Shown here: piece after piece, positions 43,995 to 54,706 of the stretch | Layout: every line of letters begins with the position of its first letter | Position numbering within the stretch: the stretch's first letter is position 1 | NCBI RefSeq assembly: GCF_036226885.1 | Contig: NZ_CP109027.1 | Coordinates: 434,001 to 498,000 of the forward strand | DNA: 64,000 nt | Source of the DNA: Streptomyces sp. NBC_00663 | GTDB lineage: Bacteria > Actinomycetota > Actinomycetes > Streptomycetales > Streptomycetaceae | Direction: 5' to 3' | Notes under the pieces: model-generated | The model's input: only the letters and a program-made list of their open reading frames with translations | Database searches by the model: none | What the model was told of the DNA's origin: nothing | Made by a program: the position numbers and the translations under genes

Positions 43995-44912
43995 ATGCGC
44001 ATGCGTCCCACCCTGAGCTGGACCCCTGCCGAGGATCTGCCGCCGGCCACCACGGATCTGGGCCCGGTCGTGGATGCCCTGAGCGCCGGCGGTGTGCTGG
44101 TGCTCAGCGGGGCGGGCATCTCCACGGAGTCGGGCATCCCCGACTACCGGGGCGAGGGCGGGAGCCTTGGCCGGCACACGCCGATGACCTACCAGGACTT
44201 CACCGCCGGCGCCCAGGCCCGCCGTCGTTACTGGGCACGCAGTCACCTCGGCTGGCGCACCTTCGGTCGGGCCCGCCCCAACGCCGGGCACCGGGCGGTG
44301 GCGGCCTTCGAGCGGCACGGCCTGCTCTCGGGGGTGATCACCCAGAACGTGGACGGGCTGCACCAGGCCGCGGGCAGCGCGGATGTCGTCGAGTTGCACG
44401 GCAGCCTGGGCCGGGTCGTCTGCCTGTCCTGCGGTGCTGTCAGCTCGCGCCGGGCGCTGGCCCTGCGGCTGGAGGAGGCCAACGCGGGCTTCGCACCGAC
44501 GGCCGCCGGAATCAACCCCGACGGTGACGCCGACCTCACCGACGCACAGGTGGGCGACTTCCAGGTGCTGCCCTGCCTGAGCTGCGACGGCGTCCTCAAG
44601 CCGGACGTGGTGTTCTTCGGTGAGACAGTGCCCTCGACGAGGGTCGAGCAGTGCCGCCGGCTGGTCCGCGACGCGAGATCGCTTCTGGTGCTGGGCTCTT
44701 CCCTGACCGTGATGTCCGGTCTACGGTTCGTCCGCCAGGCCTCCCAGGCCGGCAAACCCGTGATCATCGTCAACCGGGACCCCACCCGGGGCGACCCGCA
44801 CGCCCTCACCCGCGTCGCGCTGCCGTTGGGAGCAGCGCTGACCACCGTGGCCGACGCCCTGAACCTGACCGTCGGCACGGAGCCGACCGCGGAACGAGCC
44901 GGGGAGGCCTGA
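43995..44912 (+). CDS. NAD-dependent protein deacylase, Sir2 (sirtuin) family
   Basis: A 305-residue sirtuin. Cofactor and catalytic motifs are all present: LSGAGISTESGIPDYRGEGG, ITQNVDGLHQAAGSAD, the general-base histidine in VELHGSLG, and SSLTVMSGLRFVRQA, VIIVNRDPTRGD. Four zinc cysteines form two pairs, VCLSCG and PCLSCDG. The length and the FQVLPCLSCDGVLKPDVVFF insert are those of class II-like actinobacterial sirtuins. It likely removes acetyl or other acyl groups from lysines. A start at ATG 44001 is also possible. Confidence 0.95.
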   Translation: MRMRPTLSWTPAEDLPPATTDLGPVVDALSAGGVLVLSGAGISTESGIPDYRGEGGSLGRHTPMTYQDFTAGAQARRRYWARSHLGWRTFGRARPNAGHRAVAAFERHGLLSGVITQNVDGLHQAAGSADVVELHGSLGRVVCLSCGAVSSRRALALRLEEANAGFAPTAAGINPDGDADLTDAQVGDFQVLPCLSCDGVLKPDVVFFGETVPSTRVEQCRRLVRDARSLLVLGSSLTVMSGLRFVRQASQAGKPVIIVNRDPTRGDPHALTRVALPLGAALTTVADALNLTVGTEPTAERAGEA

Positions 44913-44999
44913 GCAGGCCCACGCCTTCTTCGAGTGCCGCCGGGGCCGCCTGTCCATGGGACGCCTCGGCCGCTGGAGGCCGTTCCGGAACCGCCTGCA

Positions 45000-45032
45000 C
45001 GCCGCCGCGGTGCTCGACACACCGCGGCGGCG
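45000..45032. terminator. Strong GC hairpin between sirtuin and cold-shock genes
   Basis: CGCCGCCGCGGTG (45000-45012) and CACCGCGGCGGCG (45020-45032) pair perfectly over 13 bases around a seven-base loop. A second small hairpin, GCCCGG-GTA-CCGGGC, lies at 45059-45073. Together they separate the convergent genes. Confidence 0.85.
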
Positions 45033-45077
45033 TACGTGGGTTCGACTGGCCCCCGAAGCCCGGGTACCGGGCCGGGA

Positions 45078-45611
<534 letters not shown>

Positions 45612-46538
45612 TCACTGCCGTCGGCCCCTGGCCGCGCGGTATCCCCGCCACAGGACCCGCAGGGCGGCGGAAGGCGCCGGGCTCGCTCCGCGCTGAAGCA
45701 GGGAGCCGCTGTTGCGCCGCACGGCCTCGAGCCGGAGCCCCTGGACCGAGATCAGGGCGTTCAGGAAGGGCCGGTACTCCGGGTCGACGTGTTCCGGCAG
45801 GCGCCGGCATCGGGCGAGCACCGTACCTGCGCGCTCGGCCTGGGCGTCGACGAGACGTTCGACTGCCGGTGCGCACTCCTGTGGCCTTTCGCGCAGGCTG
45901 TCGTAGTCGAGACCATGTCGGTCCAGTTCGTCCTTGGGGATGCCGACACGGCCTTGGCCCACGTCCTCGGCGAGGTCGGCCAGGAAGTCGGTCCGTTGCA
46001 TCGCCTCGATGAGTCGACGGCATCCGCGCAGGAACGGCGCATGCCGCTCGGCGTCCGGCGCCGGCCCGATCAGTGAGGCCGTCAGCATCAGGGCGGGCAG
46101 GGAGTAGTGGTCGACGTAGTCCTGGAAGTCCGCCTCGGTCGCGAACCCGGACCAGGTGGCCTCGACCGGCGCTCCGTCCAGGAAGTCACGCACCCGCTCC
46201 CCCAGGACCGGATGACGCCGTGTCGTGTCGGCGAGGGCCCGGAGGGTTTCGTTCTCGGTGGATCCGCCGGCCAGCGCTGCCGTCACCTGCCGGTCCCAGG
46301 AACGCAGCGTGTCCTGGCGCGTGGGGATGTCGCCGGAGTCGATGCGCCGGTCGGTCTCGTCCATGAAGGCGACGGCGGCGATGACAGCCGGGTGGATCCG
46401 GGCGGGGAGCAGCAACCTGGTCGCCAGGTACTCCTCGCGACGGTTGCGCCGTACGAGCGTTCGCTGGGCGTCGTAGGAGCGCCGCAGGTGGGGGTCGGTG
46501 ATGCCGGCCCGGGTCAGGGCGGCGGACCAGCGGGGCAC
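45612..46538 (-). CDS. Squalene/phytoene synthase family protein
   Basis: This encodes 308 residues. The first aspartate-rich motif is AVAFMDETDRRIDSGDI and the second is MQRTDFLADLAEDVGQGRVG, followed by IPKDELDRHGLD. These are the diphosphate-binding sites of trans-head-to-head prenyl synthases. The first motif (DETDR) deviates from the common DEVDD. A phytoene- or presqualene-type product, or the related 'HpnC/HpnD' role, is possible. No other terpenoid gene (desaturase, cyclase, GGPP synthase) lies within the window, so its pathway cannot be read here. Confidence 0.88.
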   Translation of the reverse strand: MPRWSAALTRAGITDPHLRRSYDAQRTLVRRNRREEYLATRLLLPARIHPAVIAAVAFMDETDRRIDSGDIPTRQDTLRSWDRQVTAALAGGSTENETLRALADTTRRHPVLGERVRDFLDGAPVEATWSGFATEADFQDYVDHYSLPALMLTASLIGPAPDAERHAPFLRGCRRLIEAMQRTDFLADLAEDVGQGRVGIPKDELDRHGLDYDSLRERPQECAPAVERLVDAQAERAGTVLARCRRLPEHVDPEYRPFLNALISVQGLRLEAVRRNSGSLLQRGASPAPSAALRVLWRGYRAARGRRQ

Positions 46539-46751
46539 TGCTCTCCTCGGATCTGTGCGCTGTTGCCGACCGGACCGGGTCCGTGGTCGTGCGGACGCAC
46601 CGGGCGAAGTCGGTGTGACGGGGCGTCCGCGGGATCCGGTCCACTGGGGCGGCCCCGCGGCCCGCGCGACCCTATCTCGTGTGTCGGCCGCGCCTCACAG
46701 CGCCTCTCCGACGTTGCTGACCGATCGCCCCGCGCTCGCGCGCCCCGGTAG

Positions 46752-48887
<2,136 letters not shown>

Positions 48888-49035
48888 CCCGCGCCGCAGG
48901 CCCGCACCCGGCCCGCGCGCTCTCCGTGGCCGGGTCGACCGCGAGTCGGCCATGGATGTCGAGAACGACGAGGCGTCTCCGTCCCAGGAACACAGCGGCC
49001 ACGAGCGGCCGCACGACAGTGGAGGACCAGGAGTC

Positions 49036-49521
49036 ATGGACCCCGAGCAGATCGCACAGGAGCTGGCCGACGCCCACGAGCTGTTGAGCCGGGCGTCCAT
49101 GGCGCGGCTCGCCTACAACGGACTCGACGGGCTGCCCCGCGTCATCCCGATCGGGATCTACTGGACCGGCGACGAGATCATCATGTCCACCGCTGCCACG
49201 GCGCCCAAGGTGAGAGCGCTGTCCGCCCGCCCCGAGGTCGCCCTGACCATCGACGCCGGCGACAGCCCCGGCTCGGCCAGGACACTGTCGCTACGTGGCG
49301 TCGTGCACCTCACGATCGTCGACGGGGTGGTTCCGGAGTACCTCGCGGCCGCGCGGAAGAACTTCGACGCGGAGTCCGCGGCCGAGTTCGAGCGGAACTG
49401 CCGGGCTCTGTACGACCGGATGGCCCGTATCGCGTTTGAGCCGCGGTGGGCACGGTTCTACGACTTCGGCGCCGGCCGGGTGCCGCGGTTCCTCGCCGAT
49501 CTCGCCAAGAAGTCGGGCTGA
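49036..49521 (+). CDS. Pyridoxamine 5'-phosphate oxidase-like FMN/F420 protein
   Basis: A 161-residue split-barrel protein. LSRASMARLAYNGLDGLPRV, VIPIGIYWTGDEIIMSTAAT and APKVRALSARPEVALTID are typical of the PNPOx-like family, which binds FMN, F420 or heme; the R-P motif suits a flavin phosphate. ATG 49036 has AGGAG upstream. Members close to this length often reduce or bind small molecules, but no specific substrate can be named. It follows the ligase gene in the same direction. Confidence 0.9.
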   Translation: MDPEQIAQELADAHELLSRASMARLAYNGLDGLPRVIPIGIYWTGDEIIMSTAATAPKVRALSARPEVALTIDAGDSPGSARTLSLRGVVHLTIVDGVVPEYLAAARKNFDAESAAEFERNCRALYDRMARIAFEPRWARFYDFGAGRVPRFLADLAKKSG

Positions 49522-49546
49522 CCGCCTACGGCGGCTCTTCGGGTGA

Positions 49547-50239
49547 TCAAGGCTGGCCGAGTCTCGCGGCCACGGCGTCGAGGACCCAGTCCAGGCCGGT
49601 CGCGAAGGATGTCTCGGTGTCCACGTCCGTGCCCTCGTGCACAGCCTTGGCCAGCGCCGGGAAGCGGCCGGTGGCCAACATCCTCGTCACATGCGGGCCG
49701 GAGGCGCGTCGCCAGTCGTGCTTGGACAGGCCCGTGGCACGCTCGGCCCGCAGGTTGGCGATCTCGCGCCTGATCGCGCCGGTGGTATAGGCGCCGACCG
49801 TCTCCGTGGCGCGCACGGCCGTGTCGATGTCGACGAGACCGTCGAGGGCCGCCAGTTTGGCCTCCGTCACGGCGAGGCCGTGGGGGCCCAGGCTCGGACG
49901 GCCGCCGAGCAGGTCGGCCAGCCATTCGTGACGGAGGGCGGCCTTCCTGGTGCGATGGGCGAGCACACGGAGCGCCTCCCGCCAGTCGCCGGGCTGCTCC
50001 TCGGGGAGGATCTCGGCCTGGACCTCGTCCACCATGAGGTCGAACAGTTCTTCCTTGGTGGAGATGAAGCCGTACAGCCGCATCGGGCCGGCGTTCAGCC
50101 GGGCGGCCACCTTGCGCAGCGACACCGCTTCGAGACCGCCCTCGTCGGCGAGCGCGACGGCGGCGGCGACGATCCGCTCCCGGTCGAGCGGCACGGGGCG
50201 AGTCGGCGGCTCCGGCCGGTCCCAGACAGTCATGTTCAC
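49547..50239 (-). CDS. TetR-family regulator (TetR_C_1-like)
   Basis: This encodes 230 residues. The HTH is GGLEAVSLRKVAARLNAGPMRLYGFIS, preceded by PLDRERIVAAAVALADEGG. The C-terminal domain resembles the tetracycline-repressor-type ligand domain (LRVLAHRTRKAALRHEWLAD, DTETSFATGLDWVLDAV). It diverges from an FAD monooxygenase gene and shares a palindromic operator with it. This TetR/monooxygenase arrangement is common for drug-inactivating or tailoring flavoenzymes. Confidence 0.93.
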   Translation of the reverse strand: MNMTVWDRPEPPTRPVPLDRERIVAAAVALADEGGLEAVSLRKVAARLNAGPMRLYGFISTKEELFDLMVDEVQAEILPEEQPGDWREALRVLAHRTRKAALRHEWLADLLGGRPSLGPHGLAVTEAKLAALDGLVDIDTAVRATETVGAYTTGAIRREIANLRAERATGLSKHDWRRASGPHVTRMLATGRFPALAKAVHEGTDVDTETSFATGLDWVLDAVAARLGQP

Positions 50240-50261
50240 ATCGTACTGTTGCGATGCGTCG

Positions 50262-50285
50262 TATCGGATCGATACAGTGTATCGA
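50262..50285. promoter_or_regulatory. Two overlapping perfect inverted repeats, TetR operator
   Basis: GTATCG-GAT-CGATAC (50262-50276) overlaps CGATACA-G-TGTATCG (50271-50285), so CGATAC is shared by both. The second ends one base before the monooxygenase ATG. This could be two TetR dimer sites covering the promoter and start of the monooxygenase, and would also control the TetR gene 23 bases away. Confidence 0.8.
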
Positions 50286-50286
50286 C

Positions 50287-51405
50287 ATGAGACATCGCAT
50301 CGCCGTGGTCGGGAGCGGTCCCGCCGGCCTCACCTTCGCCCGTGTCCTGCACCGCCACGGCCATCCGGTCACCGTCCTCGAACGCGATCCCTCCCGCGCG
50401 GCCCGGCCCCCGGGCGGCACGCTGGACCTGCACGAGGGGATGGGCCAGCTCGCGCTGGACAAGGCGGGGCTGCTGGCGGAGTTCGAGACGCTGTCCCGCC
50501 CCGAGGGACAGGCCATGCGCATCCTGGACACGGACGGGACCGTCCTGCGCGACTGGCGGTCCCGTCCGGACGACCGGGCCAATCCCGAGATCGACCGAGG
50601 GCAACTCCGTGACCTGCTCCTCGGCCCGCTGGACGTCCATTGGGGCCAGGACGTGACAGAGGTGGTGCCGGGGAGCCGGGACGGCGCGACGGTCCATTTC
50701 GCGGACGGACGGCAGGAGGCGTTCGACCTCGTGGTCGGCGCGGACGGCGCCTGGTCCCGGACCCGTCCGGCCGTCTCGCCGGTGACGCCGCACTACACCG
50801 GCGTCACCTCGGTCGAGACCTCCCTCGACGACATCGACACCCGCCACCCCGACCTGGCCCAGCTGATCGGCGAGGGTTCCATGGCGGTGTACGGCGTGAA
50901 CCGCGGCCTCGTCGCCCAGCGCAACAGCGGCGGCCACGTCAAGGTGAACGCCCAGTTCCGTACGCCGCTGGACGGGCACACCCACCTCGACCCGGCGGAC
51001 GTGGAAGGCATGCGCTCGAACCTGCTGGCGTTGTTCGACGGCTGGGCCGCACCCGTCCTCGACCTCCTCCGGCACGGCACGGCCTTCATCCACCGCCCCC
51101 TCTACGTCCTGCCCGAGTCCCACACCTGGACCCACGTCCCCGGTGTGACGCTCATGGGCGACGCCGCCCACCTGATGCCTCCGTTGGGGGCGGGCGCGAA
51201 CCTCGCGATGCTGGAAGGGGCCGAACTCGCCGAGGCCATCGCCACCGGTCCCGGCGATCTGGACAAGACGGTCCGCGCCTTCGAGGAAAAGATGTGGGCA
51301 CGGGCCGGGAGGTGGGCGAAGATCACGATGTCCGGCCTGGAACGCCTCGTGAGTCCGGACCCCGCCAACGCCCTCGCGCTCTTCGACCAGGTCCAGCCGT
51401 CCTGA
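50287..51405 (+). CDS. FAD-dependent monooxygenase, TetX-like
   Basis: A 372-residue group A flavin monooxygenase. Motifs are AVVGSGPAGLTFARVLHRHG (dinucleotide), PPGGTLDLHEGMGQLALDKA (TetX-type segment), DLVVGADGAWSRTRPAV (DG motif), and LMGDAAHLMPPLGAGANLAM (GD motif). The PPLGAGAN variant is characteristic of TetX and close relatives that hydroxylate tetracyclines or similar polyketides. The start codon is directly behind the operator, so the mRNA probably has little or no leader. Resistance activity is possible but untested; a biosynthetic role is the alternative. Confidence 0.94.
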   Translation: MRHRIAVVGSGPAGLTFARVLHRHGHPVTVLERDPSRAARPPGGTLDLHEGMGQLALDKAGLLAEFETLSRPEGQAMRILDTDGTVLRDWRSRPDDRANPEIDRGQLRDLLLGPLDVHWGQDVTEVVPGSRDGATVHFADGRQEAFDLVVGADGAWSRTRPAVSPVTPHYTGVTSVETSLDDIDTRHPDLAQLIGEGSMAVYGVNRGLVAQRNSGGHVKVNAQFRTPLDGHTHLDPADVEGMRSNLLALFDGWAAPVLDLLRHGTAFIHRPLYVLPESHTWTHVPGVTLMGDAAHLMPPLGAGANLAMLEGAELAEAIATGPGDLDKTVRAFEEKMWARAGRWAKITMSGLERLVSPDPANALALFDQVQPS

Positions 51406-51418
51406 CCGCGCCGCCAGG

Positions 51419-51766
51419 CTATGGCTCCGGAATCGGCTGACCGATCCGAGACGGCCAGTCAGGGCGGAACCATCCCATGAAGTCCGTGAAGTCGTCCCGC
51501 AAATACCGGGAGTCGCACGGCTTCAGCCGAATCTGCTGACGGCTGTCGGCCCACCAGATCTCGAAGTCGGCGACCGTACCTTCCATCGGCCAGTCATCGC
51601 TCTCCATCGGAAGCAACAGGGCGTCGACGAAGCCTCCGACGCTCAGACCGATGTCCACGAAGATCCCGATCGCACCGGGCCGAGGAACCTGCACGACGGT
51701 GCCTTCGAAGACCTGCCCGAAGCGCAACCCGCGCCGTATACGAGCCCACTCCGCGTCTGTCGCCAC
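51419..51766 (-). CDS. Small S1-like (OB-fold) protein
   Basis: This encodes 115 residues from GTG 51766, which has AGGGGG upstream. The region GLRFGQVFEGTVVQVPRPGA, then IGIFVDIGLSVGGFVDALLLP is an S1-type RNA-binding barrel. The C-terminus (VADFEIWWADSRQQIRLKPC, DFTDFMGWFRPDWPSRIGQP) is aromatic-rich and is seen in similar short Streptomyces proteins. Its partner RNA or protein is unknown. It lies 20 bases downstream of the VOC gene and is probably co-transcribed with it. Confidence 0.82.
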   Translation of the reverse strand: MATDAEWARIRRGLRFGQVFEGTVVQVPRPGAIGIFVDIGLSVGGFVDALLLPMESDDWPMEGTVADFEIWWADSRQQIRLKPCDSRYLRDDFTDFMGWFRPDWPSRIGQPIPEP

Positions 51767-51786
51767 GAACGCCCCCTGGTCGCCGG

Positions 51787-52182
51787 CTAGTTCTGCGGCG
51801 CCAGGGTGCGAAGGACGCAGAACTCGTTGCCCTCCGGGTCCGCCATGACCACCCAGCCGCGGTCCGGGCCTTGGCCCACGTCCGCCTTGGTGGCGCCGAG
51901 GCCGAGCAGTCTGGCCACCTCGTCCTCGGTGCTGCGGTCGATCGGGCTGACGTCGAGGTGAAGCCGGTTCTTCACGGTCCTGCCCTCGGGCACCTGGACG
52001 AACAGCACGGTGGGCGGCATCTGACGGGCCCGGACCTCCTCGACGGTCGGCACCCAGGAACCGATCTCGACCTTGCCCTCGCTCCGCTCGATCACCTTGA
52101 AGTCCAGGACCTCGCACCAGAAGGCCGCGAGTCTCTCCGGATCGTGGCAGTCAACGGCCAACTCGGTGAACCTACTTGTCAT
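51787..52182 (-). CDS. VOC-family protein (glyoxalase/bleomycin-resistance-like)
   Basis: A 131-residue protein beginning MTSRFTELAVDCHDPERLAAFWCEVLDF, the usual start of the Streptomyces VOC group with glyoxalase-like domain. It contains NRLHLDVSPIDRST and ends WVVMADPEGNEFCVLRTL. The histidine-glutamate pair for metal binding is present. Substrate is unknown; many members bind or protect against small cationic drugs. Confidence 0.92.
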   Translation of the reverse strand: MTSRFTELAVDCHDPERLAAFWCEVLDFKVIERSEGKVEIGSWVPTVEEVRARQMPPTVLFVQVPEGRTVKNRLHLDVSPIDRSTEDEVARLLGLGATKADVGQGPDRGWVVMADPEGNEFCVLRTLAPQN

Positions 52183-52209
52183 GACTCTCCCCGATAGTAA
52201 GGACGGGGC

Positions 52210-52511
52210 TCAGCGTAGGGGGCAAGGTGTCCGGACAGCCGGCCAGGGTTTCGGGCCTGTTCGGCGGGGCGCCTTCGTCCTGATGACCGCGGCCCTCGCC
52301 CTGCCCCCGTCGACGTCCACCACGGTCCCGTGCACGAAGGCCGCCCGGGTGGCGCTCGCCGCCCTCAGGGGCCGGGGCAGGACCACGCCCGGAGAGACGG
52401 CGTTCACGCGGACCCCCATCGGGCCGAACTCCGCGGCCCAGGCCCGGGTGAGCGTCTCCATGGCCCCCTTGGTGGAGCGGTAGAGCGCGCCGAGCGGGAC
52501 GCCGAGGCGGG
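52210..52511 (-). pseudogene. Short-chain dehydrogenase remnant, 5' half missing and internally deleted
   Basis: From about 52511 on the minus strand the reading is LGVPLGALYRSTKGAMETLT and RAWAAEFGPMGVRVNAVSPGV, containing the SDR catalytic Tyr-x3-Lys (YRSTK). It then jumps over about 35 residues to AASATRAAFVHGTVVDVDGG, the SDR C-terminus. The N-terminal Rossmann half is absent. At 52511 it abuts the tail of a sigma-factor gene on the plus strand. Confidence 0.82.
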
Positions 52512-52512
52512 C

Positions 52513-52707
52513 GATCCTTCCTCACGGCGGCACGCCACGGCGACTTCGAGGAGTTGCTGCGCATCCTCGACCCCGAGGTGAGACTGACCGTCGACACTCC
52601 CGCCGGCCGTCCTCGCCTTCGCCGTCCGAAACGGTCGGATCGCCGCCATCACCGTCGTGGCCGACCCGGCCGAACTGGCACTGATCAACCTCCCGGTACC
52701 ACGATGA
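52513..52707 (+). pseudogene. SigJ/ECF41-type sigma factor, C-terminal SnoaL remnant
   Basis: Bases 52515-52610 give SFLTAARHGDFEELLRILDP, then EVRLTVDTP, the start of the SnoaL-like tail found only in SigJ/ECF41-type sigma factors. A frame change with deletion leads into VLAFAVRNGRIAAITVVADP, then AELALINLPVPR and the stop at 52705-52707. The sigma-2 and sigma-4 regions are lost. The 5' break coincides with that of the SDR remnant on the opposite strand. Confidence 0.8.
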
Positions 52708-52709
52708 AC

Positions 52710-53192
52710 TCACGCGGGTGCCCGATTCTCACCCGGGAGCACCGCGCCCACGCCGCACACCCACACACGAACCGGCACGTGCGCCGCCTGATCCCCCGCA
52801 CCGTCCAACTCCGCCCGGGAGACGACCCCGGGCTCCGCGTCGGCCAGGAATCTCTCCACGATCGGCCCAAGTTCAGCGGACGGCTCATAGGCGCCGCCGA
52901 ACGGCAACGCGTCCGGGGCCACCGAGCCCGTCGAGCACCTGAGCTGCCCCGCCTGCTCGTCGTGCCACACATAGAACGTCGCCACGCCGGAGAATCCCAG
53001 CTCACGGACGCGGGCCCGGACAGCGGAAGCCGTCCGCCCGAACGCGGCCACCACGTCGGACACGGACAGCGACCTCCTGTCCTCGACCTCCGCGCTCAGC
53101 CACCAGGTGTTGGTCGCCGACTCCAGACGCCGGTCAGCGGGATCCAACACCAAGGCCTCGTCCGCCACCTCGGCGATCCATTTCAACAGCAC
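52710..53192 (-). CDS. Conserved hypothetical protein
   Basis: This encodes 160 residues from GTG 53192. Its sequence ([60 protein letters not shown]) is a well-ordered Streptomyces protein with a possible small helical domain followed by beta strands. It resembles proteins of unknown function near SUKH or DUF genes, but I cannot name a family. Its stop is two bases from the sigma-factor remnant. A GATACT box directly before the GTG may be a leaderless promoter. Confidence 0.72.
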   Translation of the reverse strand: MLLKWIAEVADEALVLDPADRRLESATNTWWLSAEVEDRRSLSVSDVVAAFGRTASAVRARVRELGFSGVATFYVWHDEQAGQLRCSTGSVAPDALPFGGAYEPSAELGPIVERFLADAEPGVVSRAELDGAGDQAAHVPVRVWVCGVGAVLPGENRAPA

Positions 53193-53314
53193 CGCGAAAG
53201 TATCCCCGGTCTCTGCTCCCGCACCACGGCGGCCCCGTCCTGTCGCCCACGCCCGCCGAGGCGCCCGGACGGCAACGCCCCGCGGCGCGCCGTCCCGGCC
53301 GTCGGCCCGGTCCC

Positions 53315-54052
53315 TCAGCGGTGTTCGGGGTTCTCCGCTCCCGGGCGGCAGCCCGCGTCCCACTGGGAGCGCTGGTTGCCGTACGCGGGAACGCCGCCCG
53401 CCCGCTTCAGCAGGGCGGCGGTGTGCATGAGGTTCCAGGTCATGAAGGACGCGTTGCGGTTGGTGAAGTCGTTCTCCGGGCCGCCCGAACCGGCGTCGAG
53501 GTACGACGGTCCCGGGCCGGCCGGTCCGATCCAGCCGGCGTCGGCCTGGGGCGGGATCGTGTAGCCGAGGTGCTGGAGGCTGTAGAGGACGTTCATCGCG
53601 CAGTGCTTCACGCCGTCCTCGTTGCCGGTGATCAGACAGCCGCCGACGCGGCCGTAATAGGCGTACTGGCCTTGTGGGTTGAGGATGCTGGAGCAGGCGT
53701 AGAGGCGCTCGATCACTCGCTTGGTCACCGAGCTGTTGTCGCCGAGCCAGATCGGGCCGGCGACGACCAGGATGTCCGCGGCCATCACCCGCTCGTACAG
53801 TGCGGGCCACTCGTCGGTGGCGAAACCGTGCTCGGTCATGTCCGGGTAGACACCGGGAGCGATGTCGTGGTCGACGGCACGGATCTCGGATGTGGTGACC
53901 CCCCGCGCCATCATGATCTCCGCGCTCTTGTCGATCAGCCCTTGAGTGTGGCTGAGCTGCGGGGACGGTTTGAGGGTGCAGTTGATGAACAGGGCGGTCA
54001 GGTCGTCGAAGTGGTACGAGGCGTCGGCGTCGGGCGCGGCTTCGGTTGTCAT
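53315..54052 (-). CDS. NAD(P)H-dependent FMN reductase / flavodoxin-fold protein
   Basis: This encodes 245 residues. [24 protein letters not shown] is the phosphate-binding start of the FMN_red family, and [25 protein letters not shown] with [21 protein letters not shown] form the flavin-stacking segments. The C-terminal [20 protein letters not shown] is typical of actinobacterial members, which reduce quinones, azo compounds or nitroaromatics. It stands alone on the minus strand. Confidence 0.93.
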   Translation of the reverse strand: MTTEAAPDADASYHFDDLTALFINCTLKPSPQLSHTQGLIDKSAEIMMARGVTTSEIRAVDHDIAPGVYPDMTEHGFATDEWPALYERVMAADILVVAGPIWLGDNSSVTKRVIERLYACSSILNPQGQYAYYGRVGGCLITGNEDGVKHCAMNVLYSLQHLGYTIPPQADAGWIGPAGPGPSYLDAGSGGPENDFTNRNASFMTWNLMHTAALLKRAGGVPAYGNQRSQWDAGCRPGAENPEHR

Positions 54053-54257
54053 GAGGGCAGCTTCTCGCGAGTGTTCCGTTTTGTCCCGGTCACGCGCGGC
54101 CGGAAAGCCGGAACTCCGCCGTTCACCAGGTGGTGGCCGCGCACGTGGCGACGGAAGCTGGAGTCATGACGATCGACGTGACGTCCGAGCGGGTTGTCCC
54201 GCTGCCGCCCGAGCGGGACCGAGGACCCGTACGGCGTATTTCCTGAGGTGAGCGACG

Positions 54258-54587
54258 ATGGCGTACGACGAAGGGCTCGCGCAGCGGATCCTGGAGCGCT
54301 GGGCGGCGGACCCCGAGATCACCGAGAAGCACATGTTCGGCGGGGTGGCGTTCCTGTACCGCGGCAACATGGCCGTCGGCGTCACCGGCGACGACCTCAT
54401 GGTCCGGGTCGGCCCCGACGCGTCGGACGCGGCCCTCGCCCGGCCGGGCACGCGCGTCTTCGACATGACCGGCCGCCCGATGCGCGGCTGGGTCGTGGTG
54501 GACGGCGGCGCGGTCGTGGAGGACGACGCGCTCGGCGCATGGCTCGACGAGGGACACGCCTTCGCCGCGAGCCTGCCGCCCAAGTAG
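54258..54587 (+). CDS. TfoX N-terminal-domain protein
   Basis: A 109-residue protein, MAYDEGLAQRILERWAADPE, EKHMFGGVAFLYRGNMAVGV, and RPMRGWVVVDGGAVVEDDAL. This is the TfoX/Sxy N-terminal domain alone. The full-length protein regulates competence in gamma-proteobacteria; in Streptomyces, single-domain versions are common but their role is unknown. GGTGAG precedes the ATG. Confidence 0.93.
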   Translation: MAYDEGLAQRILERWAADPEITEKHMFGGVAFLYRGNMAVGVTGDDLMVRVGPDASDAALARPGTRVFDMTGRPMRGWVVVDGGAVVEDDALGAWLDEGHAFAASLPPK

Positions 54588-54610
54588 GCCGCCGCACAGG
54601 GATCGACGCC

Positions 54611-54647
54611 GTGTGGTCCGCGTGGCCTGTGTGGTCCGCGTGGTCCT
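54611..54647. repeat. Tandem repeat, 2 x 18 bp
   Basis: GTGTGGTCCGCGTGGCCT (54611-54628) is followed directly by GTGTGGTCCGCGTGGTCCT (54629-54647). It lies between the 3' ends of the TfoX-N gene and the minus-strand membrane-protein gene. Confidence 0.75.
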
Positions 54648-54706
54648 TTGTGCCCCGCACGCCACGCCGCCGATCCCCTACGGCCGTCAGCCGCTCAGTA
54701 CTCCGC

